Assembly (NCBI GenBank): GCA_937863195.1
Contig: CALMET010000055.1
Location: 1-6,736, forward strand
Direction: 5' to 3'
DNA length: 6,736 nt
Source of the DNA: an uncultured bacterium
GTDB taxonomy: Bacteria; Patescibacteria; ABY1; SG8-24; 2-12-FULL-60-25
Shown: positions 1-5,899 of the stretch, in pieces
Numbering within the stretch: the first letter of the stretch is position 1
How the letters are laid out: every line of letters starts with the position of its first letter
The notes under the pieces: model-generated
Databases searched by the model: none
Told to the model about the DNA's origin: nothing
What the model saw: the letters and a program-made list of their open reading frames with translations, nothing else
Made by a program: the position numbers and the translations under genes

Positions 1-357
1 CGCAAGAGATACGATCTTCGCATAGCCGCGAGCACGAAGCTCACGAGCCACTGGCCCGAAGATGCGGGTACCTTTTGGTTCTTTTGTTTTAGGATCGATG
101 ACGACCGCAGCGTTTTCATCAAAGCGGATATACGTACCGTCAGGACGACGCGTCTCTTTGCGAGAACGGACGAGCACGACATGCACGACATCGGACTTCT
201 TGACGACGCCACGAGGGTCAGCGGATTTTACAGCACACGTAACAATGTCACCGAGACGGCCATAACGCTTCTGGAAGCCGCCATTTACGCGGATCACCTG
301 AAGAATTTTGGCACCCGTGTTATCAGCCACGGAAAGCATGGAGCGATGTTGGACCAT
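1..357 (-). CDS. rplN: 50S ribosomal protein L14 (uL14), 3' end cut by window
   Basis: L14 sits at the subunit interface of the 50S particle, where it contacts 16S rRNA of the small subunit. The frame runs open from an ATG at 355-357 to the left edge without a stop, giving 119 residues. Family landmarks are [11 protein letters not shown] (7-17), [14 protein letters not shown] (70-83) and [13 protein letters not shown] (96-108). The visible protein ends KIVSLA; bacterial L14 usually ends SLAPEVL, so only about 3-4 codons plus the stop are missing. The start lies 5 nt (TCTCT) after the rpsQ stop, and no AGGAGG-like site precedes it. Translation is probably by coupling from rpsQ. Identity is secure. 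Confidence 0.97.
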   Translation of the reverse strand, partial: MVQHRSMLSVADNTGAKILQVIRVNGGFQKRYGRLGDIVTCAVKSADPRGVVKKSDVVHVVLVRSRKETRRPDGTYIRFDENAAVVIDPKTKEPKGTRIFGPVARELRARGYAKIVSLA

Positions 358-362
358 AGAGA

Positions 363-629
363 TTATGCAGCTTTAATGGTCGACAGATAGCGCCAGTTTT
401 TGTCACGGCTCACCGGGCGGCACTCTTCGATTTCGACGATGTCACCCATATGGGCAGCACCAATCTCATCGTGGATCTTGAATTTCTTCGAGATCGTGAA
501 GTACTTGCCGTACTTCTCGTGCGCCACGCGACGGTCTACGCGAACAACAGCCGTTTTAGACATGGCTGTCGAAACAACGGTGCCCTGAAGGCGACGTGGT
601 TGCGTTGAAGATGATTGAGTCGTTGACAT
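363..629 (-). CDS. rpsQ: 30S ribosomal protein S17 (uS17)
   Basis: S17 is a primary 16S rRNA-binding protein of the 30S body. The 88-residue product carries the OB-fold core: [18 protein letters not shown] (14-31), the KYGKYF segment (39-44) and the C-terminal signature [19 protein letters not shown] (62-80). The first ~11 residues are a Ser/Thr/Gln-rich leader that most family members lack or have shorter. The ATG at 627-629 follows the rpmC TAA after only two nucleotides (TT), the tightest junction in the window. There is no Shine-Dalgarno in the preceding CCACCAAG. Length is near the usual 80-90 residues, and no alternative start gives a better family fit. Confidence 0.97.
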   Translation of the reverse strand: MSTTQSSSTQPRRLQGTVVSTAMSKTAVVRVDRRVAHEKYGKYFTISKKFKIHDEIGAAHMGDIVEIEECRPVSRDKNWRYLSTIKAA

Positions 630-631
630 AA

Positions 632-829
632 TTACTTGGTGGCACTCGTCTTAGCGAGCGCGTGAACGGTGCGGGCAAGTTCGCGGCGTTTAGCGCGAAC
701 CGTGCGTACCTTGAGATATTGGCGGGTCTTCACTTTGAAGCGCAGGTCGCGCAATTCGGCACGAAGCTCTTCAGCTTGGCGACGAAGTTCGACAGGCGTC
801 TTCAGTGAGAGCTCTTTGAAGTTCGACAT
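632..829 (-). CDS. rpmC: 50S ribosomal protein L29 (uL29)
   Basis: L29 is a small two-helix protein near the polypeptide exit tunnel, next to L23, and forms part of the docking area for nascent-chain factors. The 65-residue product matches the normal family length. It has the expected helical hairpin: TPVELRRQAEELRAELRDLRF (11-31) followed by the basic stretch KVRTVRAKRRELARTVHAL (40-58), equivalent to the conserved R-x-x-R-R-x-[IL]-A-R motif. The ATG at 827-829 lies 4 nt (AGCT) after the rplP TAA, with no Shine-Dalgarno upstream. Its place between rplP and rpsQ is canonical for bacteria and supports the call in a family with low sequence conservation. Confidence 0.94.
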   Translation of the reverse strand: MSNFKELSLKTPVELRRQAEELRAELRDLRFKVKTRQYLKVRTVRAKRRELARTVHALAKTSATK

Positions 830-833
830 AGCT

Positions 834-1244
834 TTATTTGCTTACGTACTTGCAAATCGGTGAGAGCTTATAGGCAGCGCTTTGTAACGCTTCTTTTGCT
901 ACTTCGGCCGAGATGCCGTCCATTTCATAAATGATGGTACCTGGACGAATAACAGCAACGTAGTGATCAGGAGCACCTTTACCGGAGCCCATCGGCACTT
1001 CATTACCTTTCTTCGTCACTGGCTTATCCGGAAACACACGAATCCAGACTTTGCCACCCTTCTTGATAAAACGGGTGAGAACACGACGACCGGCTTCGAT
1101 CTCTTGAGAAGTGATCCAGGCTGGTGTCATCGCTTTCAAACCGTATGAACCGAAGGCGAGCTCAATCTTGGTGGACGCGGTGCGGATATTGCGGGCGCGG
1201 CCCTTTTGCCACTTGCGATATTTGACTTTCTTTGGAATCAACAT
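834..1244 (-). CDS. rplP: 50S ribosomal protein L16 (uL16)
   Basis: L16 helps position tRNAs in the A and P sites and is a late-assembling part of the 50S central protuberance region. The product is 136 residues, matching E. coli L16. Landmarks are [16 protein letters not shown] (1-16), FGSYGLKA (31-38), [20 protein letters not shown] (60-79), [14 protein letters not shown] (85-98) and [11 protein letters not shown] (100-110). The residue before MGSGKG is Pro84, whereas E. coli has Arg81 there, the Arg hydroxylated by YcfD/RoxA; the modification site is therefore absent. The start is 6 nt (TGCCAT) after the rpsC stop, without a Shine-Dalgarno. An ATG hidden in TAATGCC is out of frame and was not used. 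Confidence 0.97.
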   Translation of the reverse strand: MLIPKKVKYRKWQKGRARNIRTASTKIELAFGSYGLKAMTPAWITSQEIEAGRRVLTRFIKKGGKVWIRVFPDKPVTKKGNEVPMGSGKGAPDHYVAVIRPGTIIYEMDGISAEVAKEALQSAAYKLSPICKYVSK

Positions 1245-1250
1245 ATGGCA

Positions 1251-2117
1251 TTAGGAAGCTTGTTCTGATTGAGGGGCTGCAGGTGCCGCAGGGGCAGCCG
1301 GAGCTGCTGGCGTGCGAGGACCTGAACCGAATGAAACAGGACGACCGGTACCGCCGCCGCGAGCATCGCGACGAGGACCGCCCATGCCGCCACCCATACC
1401 ATCGCGACGGCCATCACGACGAGCGTCAGGACGACGCGGTGTGGTTGGCTGGTAGATAGCAGGACGTTCGCCATTGAACACATCGCCGCGATAGATCCAA
1501 ACTTTTACGCCGATAGAACCGGCCTTGGTTTGAGCAAAATCTGCAGAGTAGTCAATGTCGGCGCGAAGGTTTGTGAGAGGGATTTTGCCCCAACCCAACC
1601 ATTCACGACGGGCAATTTCAGCGCCGTTCAAACGACCGGATACCGCGATTTTTACACCGAGGGCACCGGCTTTTTTGACGCGTTCAATCGTCATCTTCAA
1701 TACGCGGCGAAAAGCCATGCGGCGTTCAAGGTCAGAAATGACCGACTGAACGATAAGCGCGGATTCAACACCAGGATTGCCGACTTCTTGAACATTGAGG
1801 TTAACACGGAGCGTTTTGAGCTGGCCTGGGAAGAATTTCTTTTCGATTTTCTTCTTGAGGACATCCGAACCTTCGCCGCCGCGGCCGATGGCGATGCCAG
1901 GGCGCGCTGCTTGAACCGTGATCGTGACAACGCCGCGTGAGCGTTCGATGTCGATGCGGTTCACACCTGCTTCTTTCAATTCCTTTTCCAAGTATTCGCG
2001 GATGCCGAGATCTTGTTGAAGGGATTGGCGATACACATCATCGCGGGCGAACCAGCGAGATGGCCAGGTGGTGGTCATTCCGAGACGGAAGACCTTGGGA
2101 TTGACTTTGTGACCCAT
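1251..2117 (-). CDS. rpsC: 30S ribosomal protein S3 (uS3) with long disordered Arg/Gly and Pro/Ala tail
   Basis: S3 lies in the 30S head at the mRNA entry channel and contributes to mRNA helicase activity there. The N-terminus MGHKVNPKVFRLG (1-13) is the family start. The KH domain has its GxxG loop as GRGG (78-81) inside GIAIGRGGEG. The C-terminal domain shows GRLNGAEIARREW (161-173) and GKIPLTNLRADIDY (177-190). At 288 residues it is about 55 longer than E. coli S3 (233). The extra part, from about residue 224, starts Arg/Asp-rich, becomes Gly/Arg/Met-rich (GMGGGMGGPRRDARGGG, 240-256) and ends in four Pro-Ala-Ala units. This tail should be unstructured and strongly basic. Start is 3 nt (TCT) after the rplV stop, with no Shine-Dalgarno. 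Confidence 0.97.
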   Translation of the reverse strand: MGHKVNPKVFRLGMTTTWPSRWFARDDVYRQSLQQDLGIREYLEKELKEAGVNRIDIERSRGVVTITVQAARPGIAIGRGGEGSDVLKKKIEKKFFPGQLKTLRVNLNVQEVGNPGVESALIVQSVISDLERRMAFRRVLKMTIERVKKAGALGVKIAVSGRLNGAEIARREWLGWGKIPLTNLRADIDYSADFAQTKAGSIGVKVWIYRGDVFNGERPAIYQPTTPRRPDARRDGRRDGMGGGMGGPRRDARGGGTGRPVSFGSGPRTPAAPAAPAAPAAPQSEQAS

Positions 2118-2120
2118 AGA

Positions 2121-2525
2121 TTAGGCGGTTTTCGGAGCAGCTTTCTTAGCACGAACGACCTTCTTTGGAGCTTCTGCTTTCGCAGGCATGTCCTTCTTGT
2201 CAGCGAGAACGATCGTAATGTGGGTGGTGCGCTTGCGAATCGGAGCCGCACGACCGAAGGCGCGTGCGCGGAAACGCTTAAGCGTAGGACCGCCGTCAGC
2301 CACGATGGACTTTACGTACAAGTCTTCTTTTTGAAGGTGAAAGTTATGGTTTGCGTTGGCAACGGCGGAGAGCAAGAGTTTAAGCACCGGCTCGCTTGCG
2401 AGCTTAGGCACAAAATGCAACTTGGTTTCAGCGGCTGCGACCGACAATCCTCGGATGGTATCCACAACAAGGCGAACCTTGCGAGGAGACATGCGGAGGA
2501 AGCGGAGATAGGCTTTTACTTCCAT
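2121..2525 (-). CDS. rplV: 50S ribosomal protein L22 (uL22)
   Basis: L22 binds 23S rRNA early in assembly, and its long beta-hairpin lines the exit tunnel, where macrolide-resistance changes and regulatory nascent peptides act. The 134-residue product begins MEVKAYLRFLRMSPRKVRLV (1-20). The hairpin-bearing signature GGPTLKRFRARAFGRAAPIR (78-97) is followed by KRTTHITIVL (98-107). Residues ~109-134 form a Lys/Ala/Pro-rich C-terminal extension beyond the usual ~110-residue core. The ATG at 2523-2525 is 5 nt (TCGCT) after the rpsS TAA, with no Shine-Dalgarno. The tunnel hairpin shows no deletion when compared by eye with E. coli. Confidence 0.97.
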   Translation of the reverse strand: MEVKAYLRFLRMSPRKVRLVVDTIRGLSVAAAETKLHFVPKLASEPVLKLLLSAVANANHNFHLQKEDLYVKSIVADGGPTLKRFRARAFGRAAPIRKRTTHITIVLADKKDMPAKAEAPKKVVRAKKAAPKTA

Positions 2526-2530
2526 AGCGA

Positions 2531-2842
2531 TTATTTCTTAGCCGCTGGTGCTGCAGGCTTTGCTGCGGCATCAGCTGACTTGGTTAATTTACCGCCGTGG
2601 CGCGTGAATTTGCGGGTGAGCGAAAATTCGCCGAGCTTGTGGCCCACCATGTTCTCGACGACGAGCACAGGAACATGCTGCTTGCCGTTATGAACACCGA
2701 AGGTGAACCCAACCATCTCCGGCGTAATCGTCGAAGAACGGTACCACGTCTTGATGACGGTCTTCGATCCCGGGCCTGCCTTCTTGATTTTCTCAAGAAG
2801 CTTTGGCTCGGTGAAAGGACCTTTTTTGAGACTGCGAGACAT
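2531..2842 (-). CDS. rpsS: 30S ribosomal protein S19 (uS19)
   Basis: S19 is in the 30S head, pairs with S13 and touches the A-site tRNA and the intersubunit bridge to the 50S. The 103-residue product starts [10 protein letters not shown] (1-10), has the rRNA-binding core [14 protein letters not shown] (32-45) and [10 protein letters not shown] (50-59), and carries the family signature [13 protein letters not shown] (67-79) followed by RHGG. Usual length is about 90 residues. The extra C-terminus, from residue ~89, is Ala/Lys/Pro ([12 protein letters not shown]) and resembles the tails on L22 and L23 here. Start is 3 nt (TCT) after the rplB TAA, with no Shine-Dalgarno; the SRSLKKGP N-terminus fixes the start. 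Confidence 0.97.
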   Translation of the reverse strand: MSRSLKKGPFTEPKLLEKIKKAGPGSKTVIKTWYRSSTITPEMVGFTFGVHNGKQHVPVLVVENMVGHKLGEFSLTRKFTRHGGKLTKSADAAAKPAAPAAKK

Positions 2843-2845
2843 AGA

Positions 2846-3685
2846 TTAGAGGGAGTTGCCCTTGCGGCGGCGAATAATGAATTTGTCGCTAGCAAGATGG
2901 CGGCGACGCGTTTTGACACCGAGAGCATGCTTGCCCCACTTGGTCTTCGCGTACTTCATACCGATTGGGTGCTTACCTTCACCACCACCGTGAGGGTGGT
3001 CTACTGGGTTCATGACCTTACCGCGAACCGTAGGACGGATACCGCGATGGCGCATACGACCAGCCTTACCCCAACGGACGAGGTGCCAATCTTGGTTAGA
3101 AACTGAACCGATGGTTGCCATGCAGCCCTTAGGCACGCGACGGGTTTCACCGGATGGGAGCTTGATGACCGCAAAGTCATCTTCGATCGCCATGAACTCG
3201 ATGCGGGAGCCGGCGCCGTGGCCGAGCTGACCGCCCTTGCCTGGTGCCAATTCGACCGAGTGGATCGTGGTACCAACAGGGATTTTCTGAAGTGGCAAAC
3301 GGTTACCAGGAAGGATTTCAGCTTCGGTGAGAGAAGAGACGATCACATCGCCAACCTTCATACCGTCTGGGGTAAGTACGTAAGACTTAACACCGTCCTT
3401 ATAGGTAACAAGTGAGATACGGGCACCGCGATTCGGATCGTATTCGACCGATTTCACGGTTGCAGGGATGTCGTAGCGGCTACGGGTGAAATCAACCTCG
3501 CGGATGAATTTCTTGTGGCCACCTCCCTGGTGGCGAACGGCGATTTTACCGCCATTGCGACCAGCCTTGTTTTTGCGCGAAATGATGAGGGATTTTTCAG
3601 GCTTGTCAGTAGTGACATCTGAGAAATCCTGCACCGAGATATTGCGCTGCCCAATGGTGACTGGGCGGATTTTTTTGATCGGCAT
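2846..3685 (-). CDS. rplB: 50S ribosomal protein L2 (uL2)
   Basis: L2 is one of the largest and most conserved 50S proteins. It binds 23S rRNA near the peptidyl-transferase centre and is needed for subunit joining. The 279-residue product is of normal length. Visible landmarks are the RNA-binding core NGGKIAVRHQGGGHKKFIR (44-62), EYDPNRGARISLV (81-93), GIRPTVRGKVMNPV (215-228) and the universal MNPVDHPHGGGEG (225-237), which contains the His linked to peptidyl-transferase function. The C-terminus SDKFIIRRRK (266-275) is also typical. Start is 8 nt (TCCTCCCT) after the rplW TAA. That spacer reads like an anti-Shine-Dalgarno rather than a Shine-Dalgarno; upstream there is only a weak AAGG about 15 nt away. 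Confidence 0.98.
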   Translation of the reverse strand: MPIKKIRPVTIGQRNISVQDFSDVTTDKPEKSLIISRKNKAGRNGGKIAVRHQGGGHKKFIREVDFTRSRYDIPATVKSVEYDPNRGARISLVTYKDGVKSYVLTPDGMKVGDVIVSSLTEAEILPGNRLPLQKIPVGTTIHSVELAPGKGGQLGHGAGSRIEFMAIEDDFAVIKLPSGETRRVPKGCMATIGSVSNQDWHLVRWGKAGRMRHRGIRPTVRGKVMNPVDHPHGGGEGKHPIGMKYAKTKWGKHALGVKTRRRHLASDKFIIRRRKGNSL

Positions 3686-3693
3686 AGGGAGGA

Positions 3694-4113
3694 TTAGACG
3701 CCTTCGTAGAGATCAATCTTCTGACCAGGCTTAAGGGTCACAAGAGCTTTTTTGAGATCAGAGCGGTAGCTGACGCGGCGACCTTTTTTAACAGGCTTGC
3801 CGTTCACGTTGATGATGCGTACCGCGGTAACCTTGACGCCATAGAGCGATTCGACTGCACGCTTGATGGAGATCTTCTCTGCATCTTGTGCAACTTCGAA
3901 TACGTAGGTGCCCTTTTCTGCCAAGCGTGCCGCTTTTTCGCTTACGCGAGGAGCACGGAGCAAGCGGCTTGAAAGGTCATTACCTTTCGTTGCCTTTGAA
4001 GCAACGGATGCTTCGGCTGCTGGCTCGGTCTTCTTGGCCGGAGCACGCTTTGCTTTGGTGTCTTCGGTTTTTGCCGCAGCTTTTGGCTTGCGGATCTTGT
4101 CGAGGAGAGCCAT
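3694..4113 (-). CDS. rplW: 50S ribosomal protein L23 (uL23) with N-terminal Ala/Lys extension
   Basis: L23 sits at the mouth of the exit tunnel and is the docking site for trigger factor and SRP. The 139-residue product contains the core from about residue 48: SSRLLRAPRVSEKAARL (48-64), KGTYVFEVAQDAEK (67-80), IKRAVESLYGVKVTAVR (83-99) and a basic loop NGKPVKKGRRVSYRSDLKKA (104-123). E. coli L23 has 100 residues. The extra ~45 at the N-terminus are Lys/Ala/Pro/Glu-rich and probably disordered. I chose the ATG at 4111-4113 (MALLDKIRKPKA), 4 nt (TCCT) after the rplD stop, over one 13 codons upstream that lies inside rplD. The true start could be internal, but no other in-frame ATG precedes the core. 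Confidence 0.94.
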   Translation of the reverse strand: MALLDKIRKPKAAAKTEDTKAKRAPAKKTEPAAEASVASKATKGNDLSSRLLRAPRVSEKAARLAEKGTYVFEVAQDAEKISIKRAVESLYGVKVTAVRIINVNGKPVKKGRRVSYRSDLKKALVTLKPGQKIDLYEGV

Positions 4114-4117
4114 AGGA

Positions 4118-4744
4118 TTAGGCGTAGAGTTTCTCGAACGAAGCGACAGCATCCTTTAAGAATGCCACCGACTTGTGACCGAGAACATCGACCAAGTTGA
4201 CGGAGTTAGAAGAAACAAGCGTCACCGATTGAAGGTTGCGAACCATGCGCATAAGCGATGGATCAGCCTTTGGTGAAACCAAGAGGATCGTGCGGCCCAC
4301 TGGGAGCTTCTTGATCATCTCAGCCAATACCTTCGTCTTGATCGCTTCGGTGTTGACCGAGTCGATAACGAGAAGCTGCTTGTTGATAAGCTTGTCAGAG
4401 AGAGCCATGAACAGCGCTTTCTGCTTTGCTTTACGATTGATTTTAAGTTCAAAATTACGTTCAGAGCGTGGACCGAAAACGATACCACCACCAACCCACT
4501 GCGGAGAGCGGATCGAACCCTGACGGGCACGGCCAGTACCTTTTTGCTTCCATGGCTTTTTACCACCACCACGGACTTCTCCGCGATTCTTGGTGCTAGC
4601 AATCGTACGGCGTGCATTCGCGCGCTGTGCGGTTACGGCTTCATGGACGAGGCCGGCGTTTGGTTTTACGGCAAAGATTTTGTCATTAAGTGCGAGATCG
4701 CCGACAATTTTACCTTCTTGGTTGTAGATAGAGATTGTTGCCAT
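4118..4744 (-). CDS. rplD: 50S ribosomal protein L4 (uL4)
   Basis: L4 is an early-assembling 50S protein whose extended loop reaches the exit-tunnel constriction. In E. coli it also represses its own S10 operon by attenuation and translational control. The 208-residue product (E. coli 201) has the loop signature from residue 58: RGGGKKPWKQKGTGRARQG (58-76), then SIRSPQWVGGGIVFGP (77-92). The C-terminal Rossmann-like part shows LLVIDSV (124-130), RTILLVSP (151-158) and NLVDVL (183-188). The start is ATG at 4742-4744 (MATISIYNQEG), 4 nt (TCGT) after the rplC TAA. An ATG 14 codons upstream overlaps rplC and was rejected. No Shine-Dalgarno is visible. Confidence 0.96.
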   Translation of the reverse strand: MATISIYNQEGKIVGDLALNDKIFAVKPNAGLVHEAVTAQRANARRTIASTKNRGEVRGGGKKPWKQKGTGRARQGSIRSPQWVGGGIVFGPRSERNFELKINRKAKQKALFMALSDKLINKQLLVIDSVNTEAIKTKVLAEMIKKLPVGRTILLVSPKADPSLMRMVRNLQSVTLVSSNSVNLVDVLGHKSVAFLKDAVASFEKLYA

Positions 4745-4748
4745 ACGA

Positions 4749-5354
4749 TTACGCGGTAATGATTTCGACGATTGAATGGCGAGCACCAGGGACAGCGCCT
4801 TTCACCGCGATGATGCCGCCTTCGCGGATCTCAACGATGACAAGATTCTGAACCGTGACGCGTGCGTCACCCATGTGACCACCCATACGGTGACCCTTAA
4901 AAACGTGCTGAGGTCCACCGGCACCACTCGAACCAGGCATACGAAGCTGATCTTTGTGACCGTGGGAGGCTGGAGAGCCACCAAAGCCGTGACGCTTTAC
5001 AACACCAGCAAAACCGCGACCCTTTGACGTGCCGACAACGTCGACAACATCGCCGATGGCGAATACCGATGCATCAAGCGTGTCGCCGCGTTTCAATGAA
5101 GAATCGCTACCGACACGAAAGTCACGAAGTACTGAAAGAGCTGGGAGGTCCTTAAGGTGGCCAGCTTCAGGCTTGTTGAGACGCTTTGCGTTCTTGAAGC
5201 CGAGCTGAACCGACGAAACATGATCTTTGTCTGCCGTCTTGACCTGAGTCACGACGCAAGGGCCGGCCTTGATGAGCGTCACCGGAACGACGGTGCCGTC
5301 TTCGCGGTAGACCTGCGACATCTCGATCTTTTCGCCGATAATGAACTTGTTCAT
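4749..5354 (-). CDS. rplC: 50S ribosomal protein L3 (uL3)
   Basis: L3 initiates 50S assembly and its central extension approaches the peptidyl-transferase centre. The 201-residue product (E. coli 209) starts MNKFIIGEKIEMSQVYREDG (1-20). It carries the signature GTSKGRGFAGVVKRHGF (108-124), the loop SHGHKDQLRMPGSSGAGGPQ (130-149), VFKGHRMGGHMGDARVTVQN (151-170) and VKGAVPG (184-190). E. coli has GQNQTPG, with the PrmB-methylated Gln150, where this protein has GAGGPQ; the segment is one residue shorter, so that modification is unlikely. In-frame ATGs upstream at 5426 and 5435 would add MSKIARRPRF-type residues but fall in the terminator-like hairpin, so I chose the ATG at 5352-5354. No Shine-Dalgarno precedes it; a U-rich tract does. 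Confidence 0.95.
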   Translation of the reverse strand: MNKFIIGEKIEMSQVYREDGTVVPVTLIKAGPCVVTQVKTADKDHVSSVQLGFKNAKRLNKPEAGHLKDLPALSVLRDFRVGSDSSLKRGDTLDASVFAIGDVVDVVGTSKGRGFAGVVKRHGFGGSPASHGHKDQLRMPGSSGAGGPQHVFKGHRMGGHMGDARVTVQNLVIVEIREGGIIAVKGAVPGARHSIVEIITA

Positions 5355-5389
5355 AGTTCGGATTGGTCGCTGAAGTAAATAAGTAAGAG

Positions 5390-5442
5390 AAAAAATAAAA
5401 CGGGGTCTGCGGGCGATTTTCGACATCGTCCCCAAACCCCGT
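5390..5442 (-). terminator. Hairpin plus U-tract upstream of rplC (intrinsic terminator or attenuator)
   Basis: On the transcribed strand ACGGGGT (5442-5436) pairs perfectly with ACCCCGT (5406-5400). An inner stem pairs CGAT (5428-5425) with ATCG (5417-5414), extended by GGG/CCC across a short bulge. The RNA then continues UUUUAUUUUUU (5400-5390). A GC-rich base followed directly by a U-tract is the classic rho-independent layout. Because rplC and the following ribosomal genes must be expressed, it more likely acts as a partial terminator or regulated attenuator than as a full stop. The U-run could alternatively serve as an S1-type ribosome entry site for rplC. Confidence 0.6.
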
Positions 5443-5505
5443 CCGCAAAAAATGCGTTCGGAACAGGTTCACGGATGTGCGATTCGCTGCAGGGAGGTTA
5501 TCCAT

Positions 5506-5519
5506 CGAGTAAAAACTCG
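5506..5519 (-). other. Small hairpin between AAGGAG and an ATG in the rpsJ-rplC gap
   Basis: CGAGT and ACTCG form a perfect 5-bp stem with a UUUU loop. It lies between an AAGGAG (5529-5534) and an ATG at 5503-5505. If it folds, the unpaired distance from AAGGAG to the ATG falls from 23 to 9 nt, a normal Shine-Dalgarno spacing. The stem is short and may be chance. Confidence 0.3.
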
Positions 5520-5563
5520 TGGAACTTTCTCCTTGGGAAACGTTTGTGAAATTGAGGCAAGAT

Positions 5564-5899
5564 TTACATCTTGATCTCAACGTCGACACCAGCTGGAAGA
5601 TTCAACGACGTTAGAGCGTCGATGGTCTTTGCATTTGGGTCAACAATGTCCACCACGCGCTTATGAATGCGCATTTCGAACTGCTCGCGAGCATCCTTGT
5701 GGACGAAGGTAGAACGGTTAACGGTCCACTTCTTCTTCTCGGTAGGCAATGGGATCGGACCAATGACTTTTGCACCAGAGCGCTCCGCCGTCTCGATGAT
5801 CGTACGGGTTGCCTGGTCAATAATCTTGTGGTCGTACGCGCGAATTTTGATACGCACGCGTTGCCCTGCTGCTGGAGCTTTTGCTTTTGCTTCGGTCAT
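5564..5899 (-). CDS. rpsJ: 30S ribosomal protein S10 (uS10, NusE)
   Basis: S10 is a 30S head protein. In bacteria it also works off the ribosome as NusE, binding NusB and NusG in transcription antitermination and transcription-translation coupling. The 111-residue product has the core [16 protein letters not shown] (14-29), [13 protein letters not shown] (41-53) and the signature [18 protein letters not shown] (64-81). It ends with the usual [13 protein letters not shown]. About 10 N-terminal residues (Ala/Lys-rich) exceed the common length of ~102. The only in-frame start before an upstream TAA is the ATG at 5897-5899; no Shine-Dalgarno precedes it. That ATG overlaps the TGA of a tiny upstream ORF (ATGA). 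Unlike its neighbours, it is flanked by sizeable gaps on both sides. Confidence 0.97.
   Translation of the reverse strand: MTEAKAKAPAAGQRVRIKIRAYDHKIIDQATRTIIETAERSGAKVIGPIPLPTEKKKWTVNRSTFVHKDAREQFEMRIHKRVVDIVDPNAKTIDALTSLNLPAGVDVEIKM

Larger units (their letters stand above)
5355..5563 (-). promoter_or_regulatory. rpsJ-rplC intergenic leader (209 nt), candidate control region
   Basis: This gap is far longer than any other between rplC and rplN (2-8 nt). In transcription order it holds an AAGGAG (complement of 5529-5534), a small perfect hairpin CGAGT-TTTT-ACTCG (5506-5519), a possible short ORF from ATG 5503-5505, and a long hairpin with a U-tract ending about 35 nt before the rplC start. 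I see no convincing -35/-10 pair. In E. coli the S10 leader that senses L4 lies upstream of rpsJ; here the equivalent room lies downstream of rpsJ. A regulatory role is inference. Confidence 0.5.

Noticed and set aside
1254..1310. Tandem DNA repeat in the rpsC 3' end
   Set aside because: The repeat is at protein level (Pro-Ala-Ala), with varied codons and no clean DNA periodicity, so it was treated as part of the S3 tail.
1530..1940. Plus-strand ORF of 136 codons
   Set aside because: It lies wholly antisense within rpsC and has no family resemblance or start signal.
2013..2693. Long plus-strand ORF of 226 codons
   Set aside because: It is antisense to rpsS, rplV and the start of rpsC, whose families are unmistakable. 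The product has no recognisable domain and looks like a shadow frame.
4114..4152. Upstream in-frame start for rplW
   Set aside because: It lies inside rplD, and the ATG at 4113 fits the regular TAA-4 nt-ATG spacing of the cluster.
4745..4786. Upstream in-frame start for rplD
   Set aside because: It overlaps rplC by 38 nt. MATISIYNQEG gives the expected L4 N-terminus.
5355..5435. Upstream in-frame starts for rplC (ATG at 5426 or 5435)
   Set aside because: They would add residues unlike L3 N-termini and place the coding sequence in the terminator-like hairpin and U-tract. MNKFIIGEKIEM matches the family start.
5167..5589. Minus-strand ORF of 140 codons spanning the rpsJ-rplC gap
   Set aside because: It overlaps the 3' end of rpsJ and about 190 nt of rplC out of frame, and its C-terminal part is low-complexity Arg-rich shadow. 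Only its leader portion, from ATG 5505, was kept as a speculative observation.
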